From Nocardia testacea NBRC 100365 (GTDB lineage: Bacteria > Actinomycetota > Actinomycetes > Mycobacteriales > Mycobacteriaceae): DNA of 64,000 nucleotides. Shown here piece after piece: positions 49,818 through 56,560 of the stretch. A program made the position numbers and the translations under genes. The stretch lies in assembly GCF_000308775.1 (NCBI RefSeq), contig NZ_BAGJ01000270.1, positions 16,513-80,512 on the forward strand, in the 5' to 3' direction. Within the stretch, counting starts at the first letter, position 1, and the number at the start of each line of letters is the position of its first letter. Below the pieces are notes generated by a model. It ran no database searches. It worked only from the letters and a program-made list of their open reading frames with translations, and had not been told where the DNA came from.

Positions 49818-51035
49818 TCACCCCTGGGGTGCGGTGCCCGCGTTCGGAGCGGCGAAGCGGACCATATCGGCCGGCCGGGCGAAGGTGTCGGCGAAGGCGT
49901 TCGCCAGCGCGGGATCGTGCTGCGCGGACTGCATGAGCTGCTGCATCCCCGCCGGCGGGTCGAGCACCGCCGCGGTCCACCGCGCGGCGTGATGCGCGGT
50001 GCCGGTGAGCCAGGGCGTCGCGGCCGAAAACATCCACGACCGGTCGAACGGCCCGTCCGGCCGGGCCAGGATCGCCGCGGCGTAGATTTCCGCGCAATGG
50101 GCGGCATTGTTGGCGCCCTGGGCGCCGCCGGGGTCCATCCGGCACACCACATCACCGCCGCCGAGTACCGGCCGGCCGGAGGGCAGTGTGCCCACCGGCA
50201 GCCGCACCGCCGGTTTCACGGCGCCCGTCAGCGCCGCGCGGGCATCGGTCAATTCGGCCGCGCGGTAGCGATCCGCGAGGTCGGCGGGTAGATAGGTGTC
50301 GAGCAGGCGAAGGGTCCGGCGCAACTGCTCGGACGACGAGTCGTGCGGGTCGAAGACATCGAGCGGGCCGCCGGGGCGGGCCTCGATCAGCAGCATCTCG
50401 CACCGCCGCTCCTCGCCCGGCGCGCCGGTGAGACCGGGGTAGGAGATCACCTCTCCCAGGCCGGGAAGCGATACGTAGATCCCGAGGTCGTCCGGGTCCG
50501 GTATCGCACCGTCGAGGTAGAGCACGGCGAGTTGCCGGGCGGGGCGGTCGGCGGCGGGCCAGGCGGGATCGGCGGGGAAGCACGCGGCCAGCTCACCGGA
50601 GGCCCGGGTGACCACGGTCAGGTCGTACTCGGCCGCGCGGCGATCGACTTCGGCCACCGGCGGATCGCCGATCTCCAGATCCCCGCCGGCGTCGATGTAG
50701 TCGGTGAGCCAGCGCGCGAACACGGTGCGCTGATCGACGCTCTGCGCCGGCCGGGAGAACCGGCCGGTCCAGCCCAGTATCCGCCGGCCGTCCAGCACCG
50801 CGGCCAGCCGGATGCCCTGGATCTCGGGCGCCATGGAACGCCAATGTCCCAGTCCGGCGGCGGTTTCCAGATCCAGTGTCGCCGGAAACTTGACCTGGGT
50901 ACTGGTCACCGTGCCGTTCAGCACCGCGGCCGCCTCCCGCGCGGCGACCAGTGTGACCGGGCGACCTGCGCGTAACAACCGATGCGCCAACGGGAGTCCG
51001 CATTCGCCCGCTCCCAGGATCCGGATATGTCCCAT
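49818..51035 (-). CDS. StyA-like FAD-dependent monooxygenase (styrene/indole type)
   Basis: A 405-residue group E flavoprotein monooxygenase. ATG 51035, after AAAGGG, gives GHIRILGAGECGLPLAHRLL, with the flavin loop GAGECG. NGTVTSTQVKFPATLDLETA, RFSRPAQSVDQRTVFARWLT, GGGDVVCRMDPGGAQGANNA (the GD-like FAD region) and DRSWMFSAATPWLTGTAHHA follow the styrene monooxygenase substrate-domain pattern. These enzymes epoxidise styrene or indole using FADH2 from a separate reductase (StyB), which is not in the window. It converges on the P450 gene 52 bases away. Confidence 0.82.
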   Translation of the reverse strand: MGHIRILGAGECGLPLAHRLLRAGRPVTLVAAREAAAVLNGTVTSTQVKFPATLDLETAAGLGHWRSMAPEIQGIRLAAVLDGRRILGWTGRFSRPAQSVDQRTVFARWLTDYIDAGGDLEIGDPPVAEVDRRAAEYDLTVVTRASGELAACFPADPAWPAADRPARQLAVLYLDGAIPDPDDLGIYVSLPGLGEVISYPGLTGAPGEERRCEMLLIEARPGGPLDVFDPHDSSSEQLRRTLRLLDTYLPADLADRYRAAELTDARAALTGAVKPAVRLPVGTLPSGRPVLGGGDVVCRMDPGGAQGANNAAHCAEIYAAAILARPDGPFDRSWMFSAATPWLTGTAHHAARWTAAVLDPPAGMQQLMQSAQHDPALANAFADTFARPADMVRFAAPNAGTAPQG

Positions 51036-51147
51036 CACGCGCCCTTTCGTCTGACATGTTCGGCCGATCCGACCAGACGATCCTCGGCGAATAGGTGGGA
51101 GTGGCACATCGGTACCGGCTGCGCGAAAACATCCGGACAGGCGGAGA

Positions 51148-51170
51148 GGCCGGGAATACCCTTCCCGGCC
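51148..51170 (-). terminator. Hairpin after the tRNA gene
   Basis: GGCCGGGAA (51148-51156) and TTCCCGGCC (51162-51170) pair perfectly around five bases, beginning 8 bases beyond the tRNA 3' end on the minus strand. This is well placed to terminate the tRNA transcript. Confidence 0.6.
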
Positions 51171-51177
51171 CCTCCTG

Positions 51178-51250
51178 GAAAACGAGTGGGATTCGAACCC
51201 ACTACCGTCGGAATGAGAGTCCGATGCTCTACCGAATGAGCTATCGTTCG
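51178..51250 (-). tRNA. tRNA with CTC anticodon (Glu by anticodon) on a lysine-tRNA-like body
   Basis: A 73-base cloverleaf folds on the minus strand. Acceptor CGAACGA pairs with TCGTTTT except for a 1:72 C-T mismatch and one G-T. The D arm is GCTC, 8-base loop, GAGC; the anticodon stem TCGGA/TCCGA is perfect around CTCTCAT, placing CTC at 34-36; the variable loop is CGGTA; the T arm is GTGGG, TTCGAAT, CCCAC. The TAGCTC...GGTAGAGCATCGGACT body resembles tRNA-Lys rather than the usual actinobacterial tRNA-Glu. CCA is not encoded. Whether it is charged, and with what, cannot be told. Confidence 0.75.
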
Positions 51251-51333
51251 TCCCACCTGTGATCGCCGAATACGCGGGTGTGGTTCATCGTGAGTAACCC
51301 CGCGCGTTTCCTTTACGCCACAGCGGCAGGGAG

Positions 51334-51360
51334 AGCCGCCACCGGGAATCGAACCCGGAT
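51334..51360 (-). other. tRNA 3'-half remnant (T arm plus acceptor strand)
   Basis: On the minus strand CCGGG, TTCGATT, CCCGG forms a perfect T arm, followed by TGGCGGC and T where the acceptor strand and discriminator belong. Upstream there is only a 4-base GTGC/GCAC stem with a 6-base loop and no matching 5' acceptor strand, so no complete cloverleaf exists. It lies 84 bases upstream of the intact tRNA. Confidence 0.5.
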
Positions 51361-51531
51361 CTCGGGGGTGCATCGCAGCACATCCGCCCGTCGAGCGATC
51401 GATGGAATTGTTGAGCTTGGAGCAAGAAGCTGAACTTGTCGGCGGGCCCTGGCAGCACCCGCCCGGTATGAACGTGAACTTCAGTTTCAGATTGCGCTCC
51501 ATCCCCCCGCAGGGGGAGTCTGTGTGTCCGG

Positions 51532-52266
51532 CTAACCGAACAGGTAGCCGAGGATGGCCCGGCCGGGCTCGACATCGGTCACCGGTGTCGCGTTCGCCGT
51601 CTCCCGGGCCACGCGCACCGCGTCGAGCAACTTGCCCAGCCGCTCCTCGATATCACCGACCTCCTTCGCCGGCAGCGCGCCGGAGAACTTCGTGGTGGTC
51701 CACCGGCCGACCACCACATCCTCGTGGTACACCTCCACCTGTGCCGGGTGCTTGTCGGTGGCGGGGGCCAGCACGTGGTTGCGCGGCACCTTCTTGGTCC
51801 GCACCGTCTGCGACGGCTGGGTGGCGTAGCAATCGCTGACCTCGTCGAAGGACCACGACTCCGCCGGATCCAGCGTGGGCAGCTTGGCGACGAACTTCTT
51901 CAACTCGCTGAGCTGCTTCTCCAGGAAGAGCAGGTAGGTGACCGGCAGGTCGCGGGCGACGGTGACACCGTCGACGGTCACATCGGCCTTCGCCGAGCAG
52001 TTCGCCGTATCCTTCGTAGCGGTCACATCGAACAACCGGGTGAGCGTGCTCTTCATATCGGCGATCACGTCGCGCGCGCGCACCTGCACCCGCTTGGACT
52101 CCGCGGGCAGCTCCTCACCCATATCGTCGAGTGGACGGTAGGTGCGGGAGATACCGGCCAGCAGATCGGCTTTGCCCACTCGCTGATAGGCGGCGGTCAC
52201 ATCCGCGTTCGCCTGCGACTTCGCGCCCTTCTCGATGGCGATGAGCTGATTCAGCTTGGTGGACAA
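51532..52266 (-). CDS. DUF7873-like protein of unknown function
   Basis: A 244-residue cytoplasmic protein. TTG 52266 is preferred: AGGAGG lies eight bases before it and the product then begins LSTKLNQLIAIEKGAKSQAN, matching the start seen in a conserved family I recall as DUF7873. It continues ADLLAGISRTYRPLDDMGEE, RVQVRARDVIADMKSTLTRL, YLLFLEKQLSELKKFVAKLP and VVGRWTTTKFSGALPAKEVG. It looks mostly alpha-helical with a central beta part; no catalytic motif is recognised. It is solitary, facing the HK region across a small membrane gene. Confidence 0.7.
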   Translation of the reverse strand: MSTKLNQLIAIEKGAKSQANADVTAAYQRVGKADLLAGISRTYRPLDDMGEELPAESKRVQVRARDVIADMKSTLTRLFDVTATKDTANCSAKADVTVDGVTVARDLPVTYLLFLEKQLSELKKFVAKLPTLDPAESWSFDEVSDCYATQPSQTVRTKKVPRNHVLAPATDKHPAQVEVYHEDVVVGRWTTTKFSGALPAKEVGDIEERLGKLLDAVRVARETANATPVTDVEPGRAILGYLFG

Positions 52267-52415
52267 TGCTTTTCCCTCCTCCGGCCACCTCGTCGCGACC
52301 GGGGAAAACCGTAACCGAGCAAGACCGGAGCATGCCACCGATTATTCGGCGCCGGAAACGGTGCGACACCACACCACGGTCCCGGCCGCGTCACTGCCGC
52401 CCGGCGCGGGAGTCG

Positions 52416-52574
52416 TCAGACCCGGCCGGGGGCCCGCTGCGGCGCGGTTGCGGGATCACCGGCCTCCTGGCGGCTTTCCAGCCACATACTCACCGCCACC
52501 GCCACATACGCGGCAGCGGCCGCCAGGCCCGGCAGGATGAGCATCAGCGAAAGGAACGAGAGGAACGAAGACAC
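52416..52574 (-). CDS. Small single-helix membrane protein, 52 residues
   Basis: GTG 52574 follows AGGAGG at optimum spacing. The protein starts SSFLSFLSLMLILPGLAAAA, AYVAVAVSMWLESRQEAG and ends in a soluble Pro-rich tail ATAPQRAPGRV. One long N-terminal hydrophobic helix with an acidic-basic boundary at WLESR suggests a membrane anchor with the tail in the cytoplasm. There is no named family. It lies between the DUF7873-like gene and the two-component system, on the opposite strand to the latter. Confidence 0.5.
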   Translation of the reverse strand: MSSFLSFLSLMLILPGLAAAAAYVAVAVSMWLESRQEAGDPATAPQRAPGRV

Positions 52575-52844
52575 AGGCCCTCCTGGAGCGCGCGACGGGG
52601 AACTGCCGAGCCGGTGCGCCGCACTGCGTCACCGCCCTGCCCGGACATACCCACGACCGCGCGGCGAAACGTGTGAGAGTCCGCGGATCGGGGTGACGGT
52701 GGCCACTTCCGCAGTGCGCGAACGGCGGTAGGCGGGAGCAGATCGGTCGCGTAGAGACACATGGACCGGCTCCGCGCCGGGCCGCGGCGATGTCGGCCGG
52801 TCGGTGGACAGGAACGGCGCGGGGCGTCTGATAGGACTGAACAG

Positions 52845-54081
52845 GTGGATACCGCGCAGCGATCGGCCGGGCCGCCGGAGGAGGGCGGCGAGGTCCGCAC
52901 CCGCTGGTTCGGCCTGTGGGACGGCTATCTCGCCGTCGCTCTGGTCGTCGCATCGGTCTTCCTGGTCACCGGTACCGGCGCGCCCCCCCGGTGCTCGCAC
53001 GCTCGCGGTCGTGCTGCTCGTCGCGCTCGTCCCCTGGTACGCCGCGCTGGGCCGACCGGCCGTGCTGGCGGAGGACCACGCCCGCGGAGCTCTGTTCGCC
53101 GCCGGGCTGCTCCTGGGTTTCGCGGCCGCGGTCCTGGCCGACCCGGCGGCGACATTCGCGCTGTTCGCGGTCGCTCCGTTGCTGGTCATGTCGCTTCCGC
53201 TCCCCGCCGGTTCCGTCGCGGTCCTGCTGGCCCATCTGTGGCCGCTCGTCTGCGCGATGCTGCGGGCGCACCACATCGACCGGCAGGTGCTCGGCCGGCT
53301 GCCCTACCTGGTGCTGGGCGCCGCGCTCGCCACCGTTCTCGGCCTGTTCGTCTCCCGGGTCATCGGCCAATCCCGCCAACGGGCCGAGATGATCGACGAG
53401 CTACGGCACAGCCGCGGCGAACTGGCGCGCCTGTCCCACGAATCGGGCGTCGCGGCCGAACGCGATCGACTCGCCCGCGAGATCCACGACACCCTGGCCC
53501 AGAGCCTCACCAGTATCTCCGCCCTGGTACAGGCCGCCGCCGCCGATCTCGAACGGTCCCCGGACCGCGCCCGGAGCCATCTGGACCTCGCGCGCCGTGC
53601 CGCCGACGAAAGCCTCGCCGAGGCGCGCGCATTCGTCGCCGACCGTACTCCGCCGGTGCTGGCTCGCCACTCCCTCGTGGCGGCGGTGGCCCGCGAGGCC
53701 CGGGCCCACGCCGACCGCTACGGGCGCGCGGTCGATTGCTCGGTGCAGGGCACGGAAGTGCCCGTGGCCACCCGGGCCGCGGTCGTGGTGCTGCGTGCCG
53801 TTCAGGAATCGCTGACCAATATCGCCAAGCACGCACCCGCGGCCCGCACCGTCACCCTCGTCCTGGACTACGGCGACGACCACCTGACCGCCGAGATCAC
53901 CGATGACGGCCCCGGTTTCGACACCACCCGGGCCGGCCGCGCCGACCTCGCCGGACCGGGTAGCGGTCACGGTGTGGCCGGGGCGCGCACCCGGGTCAGG
54001 GCGATCGGTGGCCGGTTCGATATCCGCAGCGCGCCGGAACAGGGAACCACCGTGCGGGTCACCGTCCCGTTCACCCCATGA
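52845..54081 (+). CDS. NarL-type sensor histidine kinase, interrupted by a +1 frameshift in a C7 run
   Basis: Start GTG 52845 (AGGA upstream) gives VDTAQRSAGPPEEGGEVRTR, WFGLWDGYLAVALVVASVFL, VTGTGAPP and then leaves frame at seven Cs (52983-52989). Counting six Cs restores GARTLAVVLLVALVPWYAAL and the rest: further membrane helices, ERDRLAREIHDTLAQSLTSI (HisKA_3 box with phospho-His), VLRAVQESLTNIAKHAPAA (N box) and ITDDGPGFDTT (G box). The repaired protein is 411 residues. Either a homopolymer sequencing error or a real off-switch explains this; the alternative ATG 52804 in the second frame gives a meaningless N-terminus. It is followed by its response regulator. Confidence 0.8.
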
Positions 54082-54100
54082 CCAGAGCCGAGGAGATCCG

Positions 54101-54727
54101 TTGACCGTGCGCGTACTGATCGCCGACGATCACCCCGTCGTCCGTGCCGGTATGGCCGCCGTGCTCGATACCGGCGAGGATATCGAGGTGGTCGGTGAAG
54201 CCGGCTCCGGCGAGGAAGCGCTCCTCCGGTGCGCGACGCTGCGGCCCGATCTGGTTTTGCTGGATATGCGTATGGGCGGTATCGACGGCGCCGAGACCAC
54301 ACGACGGATCCGGGAACGGGACGGTGCGCCGCGGATCGTCATACTCACCACTTACGACGACGCCGCCGATATTCTCCGCTGCATCGAGGCGGGCGCCGTC
54401 GGCTACCTGCTCAAGGGCAGTTCCCGCACCGAGCTCATTGCCGCCGTGCACGCCGCCGCCCGCGGTGAGACGGTCCTGACCCCCTCGTTGGCGCCGAAGC
54501 TGCGCGAGGCGCGCTCGGCACCGGCGGAACCGCGACTGTCCACCCGCGAACGTGATGTGCTGGAGCTGGTCGCCCGCGGGTACAGCAATCCCGAGATCGC
54601 CGCTCGGCTCTATATCGCCGAAGCGACGGTGAAGACCCATCTGCTGCGTACCTTCAAGAAACTCGGTGTCTCCGACCGCACCGCGGCGGTGACGACCGCG
54701 CTGGGCCGGGGAATCATCCACTTGTAG
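54101..54727 (+). CDS. NarL/LuxR-family response regulator
   Basis: A 208-residue regulator. TTG 54101 has AGGAG five bases upstream. The receiver holds ADDHPVVRAGMAAVL (acidic pair), PDLVLLDMRMGGIDG (phospho-Asp around 54), IVILTTYDDAADI (Thr switch) and GYLLKGSSRTELI (Lys). The C-terminal LuxR helix-turn-helix is LSTRERDVLELVARGYSNPE, IAARLYIAEATVKTHLLRTF, KKLGVSDRTAA. It pairs with the kinase ending 19 bases before. Regulated genes are unknown; the kinase's membrane helices suggest an envelope or membrane signal. Confidence 0.92.
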   Translation: MTVRVLIADDHPVVRAGMAAVLDTGEDIEVVGEAGSGEEALLRCATLRPDLVLLDMRMGGIDGAETTRRIRERDGAPRIVILTTYDDAADILRCIEAGAVGYLLKGSSRTELIAAVHAAARGETVLTPSLAPKLREARSAPAEPRLSTRERDVLELVARGYSNPEIAARLYIAEATVKTHLLRTFKKLGVSDRTAAVTTALGRGIIHL

Positions 54728-55049
54728 CCGGAGCGCGCCGCACGGTGGCGGATCGGTCACGAGCCGACACGCTCGGCAGCAGGTGTACTCCCACCGCCCG
54801 GGTGCCGCGGCGGCACGCCACCGGAGTCACCGGCGCCGGAGTGGTCCGGCCGCCACCGATCGGCCTGGACCTCGCGGCGGAGTCCCCGGAGGCAATGGCG
54901 GCATCGCCGCCGAGATCGCGGCCCGGTGCCGCGGCGGCACCCGGGCACGACGGCGCCGTCTCGATCGACCGTCCACCGTGGCACCGGCACCGCTGTGCCG
55001 GTCGCACGGGTCCGGGTTTGAGTCGCGGCGTCCGGGTTAACCGCCGCCC
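54728..55049 (+). other. 322-base intergenic region with one hairpin
   Basis: No supportable gene. CCGGCAC (54984-54990) and GTGCCGG (54995-55001) form a 7-bp hairpin with a 4-base loop about 250 bases after the response-regulator stop and 50 before the next gene. It could end the regulator transcript or be an operator for the molybdoenzyme operon. Arg/Pro-rich open frames here are composition artefacts. Confidence 0.5.
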
Positions 55050-55568
55050 ATGGACGCTGCCGGTACGCACAGCGAAATAGCCCTCGAAGTGGACGGACGG
55101 CAGCGGACGCTGCGTGTCGACCACCGCGTCACGCTGCTCGACGCGTTGCGCGAGCGGCTCGGCGTCACCGCCCCGAAGAAAGGGTGTGACCACGGACAGT
55201 GCGGTTCGTGCACGGTGCTGCTCGACGGCCGGCGCGCCACCACCTGCCTCACCTTCGCCGCCGCCCACGACGGGGCGCGGATAATCACCGCCGCCGGCCT
55301 GGCCGACGGCGACCACCTGCACACCGTCCAGCAGGCCTTCCTCGACCAGGACGGGTTCCAGTGCGGCTACTGCACGCCGGGCCAGATCTGCTCCGCGGTG
55401 GGGATGCTGGAGGAGGTGAAGGCGGGCAACCCGAGCTTCGTCACCGAGGACCTGGCCGGCGAAGCCGAATTGTCCGATGCCGAGATCCGGGAGCGGATGA
55501 GCGGCAACCTGTGCCGTTGCGCCGCGTATCCGAATATCGTGGCGGCGATCCGGCAGGCCGCGCGGTGA
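55050..55568 (+). CDS. Molybdenum hydroxylase, 2Fe-2S subunit (PaoA/YagT-like)
   Basis: A 172-residue iron-sulphur subunit of the xanthine dehydrogenase family. KKGCDHGQCGSCTVLLDGRR ending in TTC is the plant-ferredoxin-type cluster, and FQCGYCTPGQICSAVGMLEE with MSGNLCRCAAYPNIVAAIRQ the second cluster's cysteines. It carries electrons between the molybdenum centre and FAD. Unlike E. coli PaoA there is no Tat signal, so it is cytoplasmic. GTGA overlap with the FAD subunit gene downstream. Confidence 0.92.
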   Translation: MDAAGTHSEIALEVDGRQRTLRVDHRVTLLDALRERLGVTAPKKGCDHGQCGSCTVLLDGRRATTCLTFAAAHDGARIITAAGLADGDHLHTVQQAFLDQDGFQCGYCTPGQICSAVGMLEEVKAGNPSFVTEDLAGEAELSDAEIRERMSGNLCRCAAYPNIVAAIRQAAR

Positions 55569-56560
55569 TCCCGTTCGAGTATCGGCGTGCGGACAGTACC
55601 CGGGACGCGGTGACCGCGGTGGCCGGACGCCCCGGGGCGGCGTTCCTGGCCGGGGGCACCAACCTCGTCGACCATATGAAGCTGGGGGTGGCCGCCCCCG
55701 ACCTGCTCGTCGATGTCAGCAGGCTGCCGCTGGGCGAGATCGACGAGACCGCGGACGGCGGGCTGCGGGTGGGTGCGGCCGTCCGCAACAGCGATCTGGC
55801 GGCGCATCCGCTGGTCCGGCTGCGCTATCCGGCCCTGTCGCGGGCTCTGCTCTCCGGTGCTTCGGGCCAGCTGCGTAATCTGGCCACCACCGGCGGGAAC
55901 CTGTTGCAGCGCACCCGGTGCGTGTACTTCCAGGATGTGACGACACCCTGCAACAAACGGGAGCCCGGCAGCGGCTGTTCGGCGCTGGGTGGGTACGTGC
56001 GCTATCACGCGGTGCTGGGCGCTTCCGACCAGTGCGTGGCGGTGCACCCCTCGGATATGGCGGTGGCTCTCACCGCGCTGGACGCCCGCGTCGTGGTCGA
56101 GGACGTCCACGGTGTGCAGCGCGTCCCGGTCACCGATTTCTATCGCCTGCCCGGCGACAGCCCCGAACGCGACACTGTGCTTCGCCACGGGCAGCTCATC
56201 ACCGGGATCGAACTTCCGGCGCCGCCCGGCGGGGTGGTCGCCGACTATCGCAAGGTGCGTGACCGCGCCTCCTATGCCTTCGCGCTCGTCTCCGTCGCCG
56301 CCGAACTCGCCATCGGCACCGACGGTGCTCTCCGTTCGGCGCGGGTGGCGCTCGGTGGTGTCGCGCACCGGCCCTGGCGCGCCCGCCTCGCCGAAGCCGA
56401 ACTGGCCGGTGCTCCGGCTACCGTCGAGACCTTCGAGCGGGCGGCCCGGGCCGAACTCGCCGCGGCCCGGCCGCTGGAAGGTAACGAGTTCAAGGTCGAA
56501 CTGGCCCGGCGCACAATCGTGTCCACACTGCGCGACCTCACCGGAAAGGCACAGCGATGA
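55565..56560 (+). CDS. Molybdenum hydroxylase, FAD subunit with extra Cys cluster (PaoB/YagS-like)
   Basis: A 331-residue FAD-binding subunit starting at GTG 55565. FLAGGTNLVDHMKLGVAAPD binds FAD pyrophosphate, and SGASGQLRNLATTGGNLLQR is the second FAD loop. Immediately after, RTRCVYFQDVTTPCNKREPG and SGC place three cysteines where PaoB and 4-hydroxybenzoyl-CoA reductase-type subunits hold a [4Fe-4S] cluster; plain CO dehydrogenase/xanthine types lack it. It transfers electrons out of the enzyme. It lies between the other two subunits with 4-base overlaps. Confidence 0.9.
   Translation: MIPFEYRRADSTRDAVTAVAGRPGAAFLAGGTNLVDHMKLGVAAPDLLVDVSRLPLGEIDETADGGLRVGAAVRNSDLAAHPLVRLRYPALSRALLSGASGQLRNLATTGGNLLQRTRCVYFQDVTTPCNKREPGSGCSALGGYVRYHAVLGASDQCVAVHPSDMAVALTALDARVVVEDVHGVQRVPVTDFYRLPGDSPERDTVLRHGQLITGIELPAPPGGVVADYRKVRDRASYAFALVSVAAELAIGTDGALRSARVALGGVAHRPWRARLAEAELAGAPATVETFERAARAELAAARPLEGNEFKVELARRTIVSTLRDLTGKAQR

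Noticed and set aside
51334..51440. A second complete tRNA gene on the minus strand
   Set aside because: Only the T arm and 3' acceptor strand fit; the best anticodon stem is 4 bp with a 6-base loop and no 5' acceptor strand pairs, so it is listed as a remnant.
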